Source: Limisphaera sp. (lineage in GTDB: Bacteria; Verrucomicrobiota; Verrucomicrobiia; Limisphaerales; Limisphaeraceae). Taken from it: a stretch of 39,407 bases of DNA. Where the stretch lies: assembly GCA_026417315.1 (NCBI GenBank), contig JAOADM010000009.1, positions 1 to 39,407 on the forward strand, in the 5' to 3' direction. Within the stretch, counting starts at the first letter, position 1; each line of letters starts with the position of its first letter. The notes beneath the pieces are model-generated. The model saw only the letters and a list, made by a program, of their open reading frames with translations. It made no database searches and was not told the DNA's origin. The translations under genes were made by a program, and so were the position numbers. This document shows, piece after piece, positions 17,475-25,890 of the stretch.

Positions 17475-18308
17475 TCAGTTGTACGGCAGCCGGTCGTTCA
17501 GCCAGAGATAGTCCGGATTGCCCCGGGCGGAAACGTTCCGCTCGATCACGCCCTTGACCACCGGCCGCTTGGTGCCCGGATGCGTCCATTTATGCACCTC
17601 GGAGTGGCCGTCCGCGAAGGAAAAGTTCGCGCCACCCCCGGCATGATAGCTGGCCGGCAAATTGCGGAACACGGCATTGGCCAGGGTCGCGCCCGCCACC
17701 GAATGAAAGACCGCATCGTCAATGCTGCCCGGGTGCTCGTCCAGGGTCACAAAGGTCATGGCCGGCCCCGGTTTGACCAGCTGCGTCACCTTGGTAAAGC
17801 CGCGGTCCGGGTAGATTCGATCGTAGGGGTTGGGATTGTACACCGTTACGCTGATGCCCCCCAGAAAGGCGTTGCCAGAGATGCTGAGCACGCGCGGACC
17901 GTTGTCGGAGGGCACCGTGTCGGCCGGGCATTTGTAGACGCCCGGCTGCTGCACATAGGGCGCCAGCAGGGACTGCTGCGGATCCACCAGCTTCCACGCG
18001 TTGGTATTGTCGGGGTTCATTCCCCAGTCCACTCCATTGGCCACCAACTTGGGTGGCATGCGATCGTCGTGATCCGAAACGTAGAGCATCCAGCCCGTCA
18101 TGATCTGTTTGGTGTTGCTCATGCAGGCGATGGCCTGTGCCTTGCCCTTGGCCCGGGAGAGGGCCGGCAGGAGCATGCCCGCCAGAATCGCAATGATGGC
18201 AATGACCACCAACAGTTCGATCAGGGTAAACCCGTGACGGCAACGTTGCACCCCGCCGCTGGGCAACCCCACCCGCGCCGTCCGACTCGATTCAATCCCG
18301 CACTTCAT
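17475..18308 (-). CDS. Type II/IV pseudopilin-like protein (prepilin N-terminal motif, DUF1559-like)
   Basis: 277 residues from ATG 18308. Residues 26-48 carry the prepilin signature G26/F27-T-L-I-E31 followed by a hydrophobic helix ([19 protein letters not shown]). Prepilin peptidase would cut after G26, and E31 is the conserved fifth residue of the mature form. The globular part is of the kind abundant in Planctomycetes and Verrucomicrobia, with CMSNTKQI near the start and the terminal box [15 protein letters not shown] (an H-x10-DG variant). Such proteins are minor pilins or secretion pseudopilins; the exact role is unknown. The longer open frame reaches 18617, but the preceding residues do not look like a protein and a 25-residue leader is normal. 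No clear ribosome site was seen. It is transcribed toward the polysaccharide genes and may be the first gene of that transcript. Confidence 0.82.
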   Translation of the reverse strand: MKCGIESSRTARVGLPSGGVQRCRHGFTLIELLVVIAIIAILAGMLLPALSRAKGKAQAIACMSNTKQIMTGWMLYVSDHDDRMPPKLVANGVDWGMNPDNTNAWKLVDPQQSLLAPYVQQPGVYKCPADTVPSDNGPRVLSISGNAFLGGISVTVYNPNPYDRIYPDRGFTKVTQLVKPGPAMTFVTLDEHPGSIDDAVFHSVAGATLANAVFRNLPASYHAGGGANFSFADGHSEVHKWTHPGTKRPVVKGVIERNVSARGNPDYLWLNDRLPYN

Positions 18309-18708
18309 GGAAACGCACTGTCTGAAAAAGGAAGTTTTCACGATGGAGAACAAGCTCGAACAAACCCAAGGCAGCCTTGCACTCCGATCCGCCCCCACCC
18401 CGGCACAGTAGACACCACCCCTTCGACCGGACCAATCGTGCCGGCACTGCGCCACTGGGCCTGGGCGAACCACCAAAACCACGCGTGCAATATAAGCGGA
18501 GTCCGGAAAACCGGGTAATGTGAATCGCGCCAAAAGGTTTGCGAATCCTGACAACAAGCCCGGGCATTTTCCGCAATACCCCGCTCCGGCTTGCCCCCCT
18601 TGCCGTCCACCGGACATCCTGTGAAACGGCCGCCGACACCAAAAGGCCGTTCACCTGACCGCCAACCCGGCGCGGGCAGGAGTTTCCGGTTGCCTTGTGC
18701 AGGAGCAA
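18309..18708. other. Divergent intergenic region between pseudopilin and sua5 genes
   Basis: About 400 bases separate two genes pointing away from each other, so promoters for both must lie here. The only promoter-like pair I see for the minus strand is listed separately. For the plus strand I find no convincing pair; AGGAG at 18701-18705 serves the Sua5 start. No protein-like frame is present. Confidence 0.5.
18489..18518 (-). promoter_or_regulatory. Possible sigma-70-like promoter for the pseudopilin/polysaccharide genes
   Basis: On the minus strand TATATT (18494-18489, five of six matches to TATAAT) is preceded 18 bases earlier by TTACCC (18518-18513, a weak -35). Between them lies the small inverted repeat CCGGAAAACCGG (18503-18514), which could be an operator. 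It would leave a leader of roughly 175 bases before ATG 18308. The -35 match is poor, and verrucomicrobial consensus sequences are not well known to me, so this is a suggestion only. Confidence 0.3.
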
Positions 18709-19737
18709 ATGACAACCCAACGGCTCGAGGCCGACAGCCCGGAGAAATTCCGCAGGGCGGTCGAAGCCGCCGCCGCTCTGCTCCGGCAGGGCCAGGTGGT
18801 GGCTCTGCCCACGGAAACCGTGTACGGGCTGGCCGCGAACGCCCTGGACCCCGTGGCGGTCCGCCGCGTCTACGAGGTCAAGGGCCGACCCGCCTCCAAC
18901 CCGCTGATCGTCCATGTGGCCTCGCTGGAGATGGCGCGGGATTGTGTCTCGGCCTGGCCGGAGACGGCCGAGCGGCTGGCCCGCGCGTTTTGGCCCGGGC
19001 CGCTGACCCTGGTGTTGCCGAAGGCTGACTCGATTCCCCCGGAGGTCACCGGGGGTGGCAACACGGTGGCGATTCGGTGGCCCGCTCATCCCTTCATTCA
19101 GGCCGTCATTCTGGAATGCCAGTTTCCTTTGGCCGCCCCCAGTGCCAACCTGGCCAACCGCGTCTCTCCCACCACAGCCGAGCACGTTCTGGCCCAGTTG
19201 AATGGCCGCATCCCACTGGTGGTGGATGGAGGACCCTGCGCGGTCGGGATCGAGTCCACCGTGATCGACCTGGCCCGTCAACCGCCGCGCATCCTGCGCC
19301 CGGGCATGATCCACGCCGAGGCCCTGGCGCCCCTGTTGCCCGGCCTCGGGCAAGCACCGCACATGCCCCTTGAGGCTTGTGCGCCCGCAAGCCCGGGCCT
19401 TTTCCCCAAGCACTACGCGCCGGCAGCGCCCGTCCGGGTTCTCTCCTGGACCAGCCCCGAGCATCTTTGTCAACAATTGCGTAAACTCGGCGCCGATCCC
19501 GCCGCAGCCCACGTCTTGGCGCATACCACCATCCCCCAAAAGGGTCCATTCGCCGACGTCTGGGTCCTGCCGCGCGATCCGGTGGCTTATGCCCGCGCCC
19601 TGTACGCCACCTGGCACCGCTGCGACCAACAGGGCGCGCGGCTCATCATCATGGAAGCCGTCCCGGAAGAGTCCGCGTGGGCCGGAATCGCCGACCGCCT
19701 CCGCCGCGCCGAGGGTCTGGCTTCCCCTCCGGCCTGA
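18709..19737 (+). CDS. L-threonylcarbamoyladenylate synthase (Sua5/YwlC type)
   Basis: 342 residues. The enzyme makes threonylcarbamoyl-AMP from threonine, bicarbonate and ATP, the first step of the t6A37 modification of ANN-decoding tRNAs in the cytoplasm. The YrdC/TsaC domain fills the first 200 residues: VVALPTETVYGLAANA, KGRPASNPLIVHV, WPGPLTLVLPK, GNTVAIRWPAHP, PLAAPSANLANRVSPT and GIESTVIDL are all family motifs. After a linker (SPGLFPKHYAP, the usual Sua5 hinge) the C-terminal Sua5 domain follows, so it is the long version and not the short TsaC. ATG 18709 has AGGAG three bases upstream; the in-frame GTG at 18697 is less likely. It is the first of three plus-strand genes; the OmpH-like gene starts 112 bases downstream. 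Confidence 0.93.
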   Translation: MTTQRLEADSPEKFRRAVEAAAALLRQGQVVALPTETVYGLAANALDPVAVRRVYEVKGRPASNPLIVHVASLEMARDCVSAWPETAERLARAFWPGPLTLVLPKADSIPPEVTGGGNTVAIRWPAHPFIQAVILECQFPLAAPSANLANRVSPTTAEHVLAQLNGRIPLVVDGGPCAVGIESTVIDLARQPPRILRPGMIHAEALAPLLPGLGQAPHMPLEACAPASPGLFPKHYAPAAPVRVLSWTSPEHLCQQLRKLGADPAAAHVLAHTTIPQKGPFADVWVLPRDPVAYARALYATWHRCDQQGARLIIMEAVPEESAWAGIADRLRRAEGLASPPA

Positions 19738-19849
19738 GCAACATCGGAGCAAGGTGCCGGTCGCCCGGCCGCACCCAAACCGCCCGGTCTGGAACCGCCG
19801 CTGCCCCGTTTGCCATTGCCGACAGGAGGTTTTCTGATTAACTGACCGC

Positions 19850-20452
19850 ATGAACAGAGGGTTGATTCTGGCTTGCATACTGGCCTGTGGGACCTGGAGT
19901 GTGCTCCCTGCCGCGGCGCAAGGGCGCATCGCCACCGTGGACCTGACGCGCGTGTTCGACAATTACTGGAAAACGAAGGAAGCCGAAGCCGCGCTGAAAA
20001 AGCGGGGGGCCGAGCTCGAGCAGGACCACAAGAGCATGGTCGAAGAGCTGCGCAAACATAACGAGGAGTACCAGAAACTTCTGGCCTCGGCCGGCGACCA
20101 GGCGGTTTCGGAGGAGGAACGCGAGCGGCGCAAACAGAATGCCGAGGCCAAGCTCAAACAAATGCGCGAGCTTCAGGAGTCGATCGCCCAGTTCGAGCGC
20201 CAAGCCCGCGCGACGATCGAGGAACAACGCAACCGGATGCGGAACAATCTCCTCAGCGAAATCCGCACCGTCATCCAATCCCGCGCCAAAGCCGCCGGCT
20301 ACGCGCTGGTCATCGATGTCTCTGCCGATTCCATCCGCAACACGCCCGTGGTTCTGTACAACAGTGGCGACAACGACATCACGCAGGCCGTGCTCGATCA
20401 ACTCAACCTCAACGCCCCGGCCTCCACGAGCAGCACACCCTCCAAACCGTGA
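19850..20452 (+). CDS. OmpH/Skp-family periplasmic chaperone
   Basis: 200 residues. Signal peptide LILACILACGTWSVLPAAAQ, then the Skp strand GRIATVDLTRVFDNYWKTKEAE. A long charged coiled coil of alternating Glu/Lys/Gln covers about residues 45-140, and a second short beta part (GYALVIDVSADSIRNTPVVLYNSGDNDIT) closes the core. Skp-like proteins bind unfolded outer membrane proteins in the periplasm as trimers with tentacle-like coils, and this layout fits. The Ser/Thr/Pro-rich tail is expected to be disordered. The start ATG 19850 has an AGGAGG 20 bases upstream, which is too far for normal use, so initiation may be weak or leaderless. The next gene starts only 9 bases after the stop. Confidence 0.88.
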   Translation: MNRGLILACILACGTWSVLPAAAQGRIATVDLTRVFDNYWKTKEAEAALKKRGAELEQDHKSMVEELRKHNEEYQKLLASAGDQAVSEEERERRKQNAEAKLKQMRELQESIAQFERQARATIEEQRNRMRNNLLSEIRTVIQSRAKAAGYALVIDVSADSIRNTPVVLYNSGDNDITQAVLDQLNLNAPASTSSTPSKP

Positions 20453-20461
20453 GCCGGGGAT

Positions 20462-21433
20462 ATGGCAGGAGTGGCGTGTCCGTCCTCCCCGGCACCTCGT
20501 AATCCACGACCCATGCCCGTCCATCTGCCCCCGCTCAGCCGCAGATCCTTCCTGCGCCGGATTCTTTGGACCAGCCTCGGCCTGGCCACCACTCCGTGTC
20601 TTGCCAGTTCGGGTGTCGGGCGTCGCCGACAGGACCTCCACCGGTATGCCTTGATGGCAGACACCCACATTGCCGCCGATCGCACCCGGCAACACGGCGG
20701 TATCGTCATGGCCGAGCACCTGGAGAGGACCGTTCGCCAAATCCTCACCCGGCCCGCGGTGCCCGCTGCAAGTTTCATTGCCGGCGACCTGGCCTTCAGT
20801 CAGGGCGAGACCGGCGACTACCGACAACTGGTCGACCTGTTGGCACCGCTCCGTGCTGCAGGGCTGCCCGTGCACCTGGCCCTGGGCAATCACGATCACC
20901 GCGACCGGTTTCTGGAGGCCGTCCCCTGGGCGGTGCGCCCCGACCGTCCCTTGCGGTCCCACTGTTGCGCCGTGGTGCCCTCCCCGCGCGTCAATTGGTT
21001 CATTCTCGACTCTCTGGAGGTGACCCTCTCCACGCCCGGCCTGCTGGGCCCCGACCAACTTGCCTGGTTGGGCCGGGCTCTGGACGCCCGTCGTCGCCGG
21101 CCCGCCATCATCCTCCTCCATCATCACCCCGACCTGGCACCGAACACGGTGGGGCTCAAGGACACGGAAGCCCTGCTGGCCGTCATTCGGCCCAGAACCC
21201 AGGTCAAGGCCTGCATTTTCGGCCACACCCATCGCTGGGGCCTGAGCCGGGACGAGAGCGGCATTCACATGATCAATCTTCCCCCCACCGCGTATGTCTT
21301 CCGCGAAGAGTTCCCCTCCGGATGGGTGGAAGCCCGGGTGCGCACCGATGGCTTGGACCTCCGACTTTGGTGCCTCAACGATCGGCATCCGGAGCACGGC
21401 CGCGAGGTTCAATTGACCTGGCGCCCCGGTTGA
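20462..21433 (+). CDS. Tat-exported calcineurin-like metallophosphoesterase
   Basis: 323 residues. A twin-arginine signal is clear: LSRRSFLRRILWTSLGL, then a hydrophobic stretch to LASS. The catalytic domain has all five metallophosphoesterase blocks in order: ADTHIA (Asp-x-His), AGDLAF, GNHDH, LHHHPD and FGHTHRW, which bind two metal ions and cleave a phosphoester or phosphodiester. The substrate is unknown; relatives include cyclic nucleotide phosphodiesterases and phosphatases. Being exported folded by Tat, it would act outside the cytoplasm, perhaps in phosphate scavenging. The ATG at 20462 lies nine bases after the OmpH stop. A second ATG at 20513 (MPVHLPPLSRRS) gives a more compact Tat signal and may be the real start. 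Confidence 0.85.
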   Translation: MAGVACPSSPAPRNPRPMPVHLPPLSRRSFLRRILWTSLGLATTPCLASSGVGRRRQDLHRYALMADTHIAADRTRQHGGIVMAEHLERTVRQILTRPAVPAASFIAGDLAFSQGETGDYRQLVDLLAPLRAAGLPVHLALGNHDHRDRFLEAVPWAVRPDRPLRSHCCAVVPSPRVNWFILDSLEVTLSTPGLLGPDQLAWLGRALDARRRRPAIILLHHHPDLAPNTVGLKDTEALLAVIRPRTQVKACIFGHTHRWGLSRDESGIHMINLPPTAYVFREEFPSGWVEARVRTDGLDLRLWCLNDRHPEHGREVQLTWRPG

Positions 21434-21604
21434 CCGGGGCCCGTTGCGTCTCTCCCTCTGCCGGCCTGCCCAAGGGCTCGAGTCGCCCCTTGACCTTGAA
21501 GCCGGTTCCCGAGCTTCGCCCGGCACACGGGCGTCGAGCCTGCCGACGCCGCTCGGTTCACAAGCTTGCGCAACCCACGCCGCGCTCAGGCCCTCCGTTC
21601 CGGC

Positions 21605-22945
21605 CTACAGACCCCGCACCTCCCAGCTCGGACGGTACCGGCGCCGCAGATACGCGTTGGCCTCCGACAGGTTTTTAAAGCGCAGCGCGGCCGCATCCCA
21701 CTCCAGGGTGGTCTGCGGAAAATGGGTGGCCACGCATCCCAGCAGCACCGTTTCGGTCAACGGCCCCGAGTAATCGAAACCGGCCGTGGTACGATCGTTG
21801 CCCCGGACCGCTTCTAGGAATTGCGTGTAATGATTTGCGCCTTCGATCCCGGGCATGTGAAAGCCCTCGAACTGCTTTCGCGGAAACAGCTTGGGCATCC
21901 CGATATGAGGCAACAACATGACGCCTCGCGTCCCGATGCACAACGAACCCTGAGCCGGCCAGGGTTCATCCTCGATGAGCGCCCGCACCTCAGGGGGTGG
22001 CTTCTGGGTCCCGTCGTACCAGGTCACCGGCAGCGTGGCCTCGGCGGTGTAGGCGGTGCCCGGAAGGGTGTAGTGAATCCGCGCATTGGAGGCCCAATTC
22101 CACGCGTTGGGCGCAGCGCCTTCGGATCGCACGCGCACGGGCGCCGTCAGCGCCAGGGCATTGAACACTGGATCGAAGATGTGACAGCCCATGTCGCCCA
22201 ACGTGCCCGTGCCAAAATCGAGGCGCCGCCGCCAGTTGCCCGGGTGGTAATACCCCTCGCCAATGTACGGCCGCCAGGCCGCCACCCCCAGCCAACCGTC
22301 CCAATCGAGCCCGGGCGGCACCGGATCGCTTCGCTGCGGTGGCGGACCCGGATCGCCCCAGTCCTTGTCACTCCACAGATGGACCTCCCGTACCTTGCCG
22401 ATTACGCCGCTGCGCACCAGGGCAACTGCCAGTCGATACTCCTGCAGGGAGTGAATCTGAATGCCCATTTGGGTGACCAATCCCTTTTGACGTGCCACCC
22501 GGGTCAGCTGACGGGTCTCGTAGACATCGTGCGTCAACGGCTTTTGCACATACACATGCACGCCCCGCTGGAGAGCGGCCATGGCAATCGGTGCATGCAT
22601 GTGATCGGGCGTGGAGACGTTGAGGGTGTCCAGCTCCTTTTCGGTCTCCAACAACCGCCGCCAGTCCTGGTAGATCCGCACGCCCGGAAACTTCTGGCGC
22701 CACGCCTCCGCCCGCGGCAGATCCACGTCTGCAATGGCCACGAGCTTCACGAAGGGATGATGCGTGATGCTGTTGAGGTCGCTGGCCGCCATGCCACTGG
22801 CGCCGATGCAAGCGTGGAGGATGGTCTCCGAAGGAGCCACCCGACGGAGCCGACCCCGCCCGGTACAGCCCGCTCCTCCCACGACAGCCGCTACGGCGGC
22901 CATGCGTTGCAAAAACTCCCGACGACTCAACCGTTGTCCCTTCAT
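21605..22945 (-). CDS. Gfo/Idh/MocA-family oxidoreductase, Tat-exported
   Basis: 446 residues. The N terminus is a Tat signal (LSRREFLQRMAAVAAVVGGAGC) whose GGAGC end resembles a lipobox, though the -3 position is Gly. Next comes the NAD(P)-binding Rossmann domain (CIGASGMAASDL, VKLVAIADVD, LDTLNVSTPDHMHAPIA) with K135 in VQKPLTHD, the family lysine. The second half is the substrate-binding alpha/beta domain (WSDKDWGDPG, GNWRRRLDFGTGTLGDMGCHIFD). Members oxidise or isomerise sugars; nicotinamide is retained tightly in exported ones. Its partner is the DUF1080 gene 26 bases upstream, suggesting that it forms or handles 3-keto-sugars. AGGAGG lies seven bases before ATG 22945, so the start is firm. 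Confidence 0.9.
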   Translation of the reverse strand: MKGQRLSRREFLQRMAAVAAVVGGAGCTGRGRLRRVAPSETILHACIGASGMAASDLNSITHHPFVKLVAIADVDLPRAEAWRQKFPGVRIYQDWRRLLETEKELDTLNVSTPDHMHAPIAMAALQRGVHVYVQKPLTHDVYETRQLTRVARQKGLVTQMGIQIHSLQEYRLAVALVRSGVIGKVREVHLWSDKDWGDPGPPPQRSDPVPPGLDWDGWLGVAAWRPYIGEGYYHPGNWRRRLDFGTGTLGDMGCHIFDPVFNALALTAPVRVRSEGAAPNAWNWASNARIHYTLPGTAYTAEATLPVTWYDGTQKPPPEVRALIEDEPWPAQGSLCIGTRGVMLLPHIGMPKLFPRKQFEGFHMPGIEGANHYTQFLEAVRGNDRTTAGFDYSGPLTETVLLGCVATHFPQTTLEWDAAALRFKNLSEANAYLRRRYRPSWEVRGL

Positions 22946-22952
22946 CGCCCGT

Positions 22953-22958
22953 CCTCCT
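22953..22958 (-). promoter_or_regulatory. Ribosome binding site of the Gfo/Idh/MocA gene
   Basis: AGGAGG on the minus strand, seven bases before ATG 22945 and 13 bases after the stop of the DUF1080 gene. It confirms the start and suggests the two genes share one message with independent ribosome loading. Confidence 0.7.
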
Positions 22959-22971
22959 CAGTCATCCTTGG

Positions 22972-24279
22972 TCAATCCGGCAGTTCCCGCACCCAGAGGT
23001 CCCGGAACCACACCGGCGTCCCATGCGCCTGCAGCTCGATCGGCCCGGCGGGTGGCAGCGGCTTGCCGCGCTCCCAGTAGTTTTCCAGGGGCGTGTTCTC
23101 CACCACCAACTGGTCGTTCAGGAAAACGTGGACGCGGTCTCCCATCATGACGATGCGGAAGCGATTCCACTGCCCCACGGGCCGGTCGGCGCGAAGCCGG
23201 GGTCGCGAAGGATGTTGCTGGTTGTTATAAAGGCCGCCGGAGCCCACCTCGCGTCCGCCGCCCACCGGGGGTGTGAACGGATCCCAGATTTGCACCTGAG
23301 GGACGCCCCGCAGGTAGATGCCACTGTCACTTTGAGGCGCGATCTTCCACTCGCAGACAAATTCGAAGTTTCGGAATTCCTGCTCCGTGCACAAATTGTC
23401 GAATCCCTTGCCCCGGTATACCAGGGCACCGTCTTCCACGCGCCAGTTCTCGCGCATCAGGGCATCCGCCCGCGCCCGGGCCGCAGCACGCTCCGTCTCC
23501 GTCATGCGGGCCCACTCCCTCGGATCCACCCACCCCTTCCATCCGGTCAGATCCCGGCCATTGAACAACGGGCGAAACCCGTCTCGGGCCCGGGATTCGC
23601 TGCGGCGCAATTCCTTGATGCGGATGTTGCGGAATTGAACCGGATCCCCGTGGCCGAGAAACCCGATGTGACCCTGCTCGCGGAACAAGCCGGGATGCCG
23701 GCGCAGCACGTCCAGGTCATGCACCTCGTTCAGGTTCACGTCCAAAACGGTCTGCCCGTTGACGCGCACCCGGATGTGCCGGCCATCGGCGAGAATCTCC
23801 TCGGTGTTCCATTGTCCCGGCGGTCGCAGGGCCCCCCGGCGCGCCGCGGCCACGTCGTAGATCGAACCGTGAAACTGCTCGGGCCGTAACCGCCCCCACT
23901 TGCCCTTCAAGGCCGCGGTCTCCTCCAGAATCTGAATCTCCATCCCCGCATAAGCCGCATCGCCTTCCAGCGGAGCCCGAATGCCGACGCCATTGTTCGA
24001 GCCCTCCTCCAGCCTGAAGTCGAACCTCAGAATGAAGTCGAGAAACTGGCGCGTGGTAAACAGGTTCTGACCCCGGGGGGTGCAGTGAAGGATTCCGTCC
24101 TGCACCACGTAACCGTCGGGCGGGCCGCCCACGTGTTGCCAGCCATCCAACGAGCGGCCATCGAACAGCGCTTCGAATCCCGGTTCGACCCTCGGGCCGG
24201 TACAACTACAAACGCAAAGGGCCCCGATCCCCAATGCCAACCAACCCCACCGTCCGACCCTGGGAGATTTCTTATGCAT
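22972..24279 (-). CDS. Tandem DUF1080 (3-keto-disaccharide hydrolase) lipoprotein
   Basis: 435 residues. The signal [15 protein letters not shown] ends in a Cys suitable for lipid attachment. Two concanavalin-like jelly rolls of the DUF1080 family (PF06439) follow. The first, about 33-215, opens with [13 protein letters not shown] and includes NNGVGIRAP and [10 protein letters not shown]. The second, about 225-433, opens with [16 protein letters not shown] and includes SDSGIYLRG and [14 protein letters not shown]1080 proteins have been renamed 3-keto-disaccharide/glycoside hydrolases because they split glycosides first oxidised at C3. With the adjacent oxidoreductase this forms a plausible pair outside the cytoplasm. 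ATG 24279 was chosen for the lipoprotein signal directly after it; the open frame runs to 24519 but those residues are not protein-like, and there is no clear ribosome site. Confidence 0.87.
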   Translation of the reverse strand: MHKKSPRVGRWGWLALGIGALCVCSCTGPRVEPGFEALFDGRSLDGWQHVGGPPDGYVVQDGILHCTPRGQNLFTTRQFLDFILRFDFRLEEGSNNGVGIRAPLEGDAAYAGMEIQILEETAALKGKWGRLRPEQFHGSIYDVAAARRGALRPPGQWNTEEILADGRHIRVRVNGQTVLDVNLNEVHDLDVLRRHPGLFREQGHIGFLGHGDPVQFRNIRIKELRRSESRARDGFRPLFNGRDLTGWKGWVDPREWARMTETERAAARARADALMRENWRVEDGALVYRGKGFDNLCTEQEFRNFEFVCEWKIAPQSDSGIYLRGVPQVQIWDPFTPPVGGGREVGSGGLYNNQQHPSRPRLRADRPVGQWNRFRIVMMGDRVHVFLNDQLVVENTPLENYWERGKPLPPAGPIELQAHGTPVWFRDLWVRELPD

Positions 24280-24655
24280 AGAATCAGTAGGCTTGGCCGC
24301 TTCCGGACCCTTGCCGCCCCTTCGCCCGTGACGGCCTTGCACCCGGAGAGGCTGGGGCGCACCCGGCCGCAGAGTCAAGGCCGGCCTCGAAACCCGCGGG
24401 GTGCACTGCCGGCCAGCCTGCTGGGAACCTGCGCGCCGCCGGCCACGGAATCCAGCCGCCCCGGCCGGTTTCGCCCGGCCCACCCCTGTTGCAGGCCGCA
24501 CATTTTTGTTGCCTGGCAAAGCCCGGCCGTTCCATCAATGCTATTGCCCGCCCACAGAAGTGGGCCTGTTCATGCCGGAGCCGCCCGGCGGCTGCCGGAA
24601 ACAAGTCGGCGGGCCCGGCCCGCCAGCTGAGAATCAGGTTTACATCGAAGTTGCC
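24280..24655. other. Divergent intergenic region with a small hairpin
   Basis: About 375 bases between the DUF1080 gene and the FmdB-like gene, which point away from each other. It holds a perfect 6-base-pair hairpin GCCCAC-AGAA-GTGGGC at 24550-24565 in the leader of the plus-strand gene, not followed by a T-run. I find no convincing promoter on either strand and no protein-like frame. Confidence 0.45.
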
Positions 24656-25168
24656 ATGCCGATTTACGAGTTTGCCTGTCCCAAATGCCGGCGCATCTAC
24701 AGCTTCCTGTCCAAGCGGGTGAACCCCGACCGAACACCCGTGTGCCCGAAATGCGGCAACAAAGACCTGGTCAAGCAGATCAGCCGGTTCGCCTTCGTGA
24801 AGGGGGTCCCCGAACCGACCAGCAAGGCTGCTGATGCCGAGGAGGGGCCGCCGGGTCCGGACTTCGATGATCCCCGCGTCGAACGGGTCATGCAGGAGCT
24901 GGAACGGGACATGGAGCATTTGGACGAAAACAATCCGCGCCACATGGCCTACGTCATGCGCAAGATGAAGGATCTCATGCCGCCGGGCAGCGTGCCCAAA
25001 GAACTGGACGTGGCCATCAAACGTTTGGAAGCCGGGGAAGACCCCGAGAAGATCGAAGAGGATATGGGCGACGTCCTGGGCGACCTCCTCGGACCGGAAG
25101 GCGAGGAGGACGAATTTGGCGGCGGGTTCGGCGGCTACACGCGCGACGAAGGTCTCTACGAGTACTGA
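24656..25168 (+). CDS. FmdB-type zinc-ribbon protein
   Basis: 170 residues from ATG 24656. The N terminus MPIYEFACPKC followed by CPKCGNKDL forms the four-Cys zinc ribbon of the FmdB family (putative regulatory protein). The motif begins at residue 2 and its CxxC pairs at about 8-11 and 29-32 bind one zinc. The remaining 125 residues are acidic and helical (RVMQELERDMEHLDENN, HMAYVMRKMKDLMPP) and end in a Gly/Glu-rich tail, longer than the usual 80-110 residue FmdB protein. The function of the family is not settled. The frame is open back to 24401, but MPIYE is the conserved family start. No gene follows for 1.3 kb on the same strand. Confidence 0.8.
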   Translation: MPIYEFACPKCRRIYSFLSKRVNPDRTPVCPKCGNKDLVKQISRFAFVKGVPEPTSKAADAEEGPPGPDFDDPRVERVMQELERDMEHLDENNPRHMAYVMRKMKDLMPPGSVPKELDVAIKRLEAGEDPEKIEEDMGDVLGDLLGPEGEEDEFGGGFGGYTRDEGLYEY

Positions 25169-25755
25169 GCGCGTTTGCGGGACGGTTCGCACGGGCCGGG
25201 CCTCAAAGAAACGGCCGGAGCAACTGCCTCCGCTGGAAGAACGCCGTTTCGAGAAAGCCGGCCTTCAACCACCCGGGCGGGTGCACCAGCAAAGTCGATC
25301 GGGGGCCTGGTTCTCAACAACCGCCCGCGACCGACGCGAAGGACTCATCCGCCTCCGGGCTCTGTCCTCGCGAACGATTCGATCCGCCGGTGGCCGATCC
25401 CGAGCCGTCGATGTCCGCGGCCTTCCCGCCGACTCTCCATCAAGTCGATGGCCCGCCGCTCGTGGGTCACCCGTCCGAGAGTGATGCCCCATCGGAGAGC
25501 GCGAGAGTCCGCCGCACGGAATGCAGAGAGGCTCCGCCCCATCACCGGTGCCTGCCGTGTCGCCTGCGGCTCGCGATTTGCCCGGGCCGTTTCGCTCTCC
25601 AGGGCACTCCGGTCGGGGCGTCCCCAAACCGCGGCAGAACCGCGACGCGAAATTCCCAGCTGCCCCGGATGCGTCGACCGTCCGACCCGCCGGCGGCTTT
25701 GTCACCAGAATTGGGGACTGTGCCATTGCTCGGAGGGGCTTAAGGTAGGGGCAGG

Positions 25756-25791
25756 TTGGCGATGCAAAAGGGCAAACCGTGTGCATGCCAA
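25756..25791 (+). ncRNA. Hairpin with 15-base purine-rich loop, possible structured RNA
   Basis: TTGGC-ATGCA (25756-25766, one bulged G) pairs with TGCAT-GCCAA (25782-25791), ten base pairs closing the loop AAAGGGCAAACCGTG. Just downstream GGCG...CGCC (25793-25812) and GAGAC...GTCTC (25824-25849) can pair, and a terminator-like hairpin ends at 25883. The loop string GGGCAAACC also occurs in c-di-GMP-I riboswitches, but the other conserved parts (GNRA loop, ACGCAAAGC, GGUAGGUAGCGG) are missing, so I do not call it one. No gene starts within 600 bases, which would fit a free RNA. Evidence is only base pairing seen by eye. Confidence 0.3.
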
Positions 25792-25854
25792 GAGGCGTAG
25801 AGCTGCCGCGCCGCATCGAACGCGAGACAATTTGAGTGCTTTGGGTCTCTGTGC

Positions 25855-25890
25855 CGGGCCGGATCCGTTCGGGATCCGGCCCGTTCCTTT
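25855..25890 (+). terminator. Strong hairpin followed by T-rich stretch, terminator-like
   Basis: A perfect 12-base-pair stem: CGGGCCGGATCC (25855-25866) pairs with GGATCCGGCCCG (25872-25883) across the loop GTTCG. It is followed by TTCCTTT on the plus strand, a weak U-tract. Transcripts from the spacer or read-through from the FmdB-like gene would stop here. The T-run is short, so efficiency is uncertain. It might instead be a symmetric protein site, as it contains two GGATCC copies. Confidence 0.5.

Noticed and set aside
19838..21526. Open frame of 562 codons on the minus strand
   Set aside because: Antisense to the OmpH-like and metallophosphoesterase genes, which have clear motifs.
25761..25815. 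c-di-GMP-I (GEMM) riboswitch
   Set aside because: Only the GGGCAAACC string fits. The GNRA-loop helix, the ACGCAAAGC strand and the GGUAGGUAGCGG part are absent, and no suitable gene follows.
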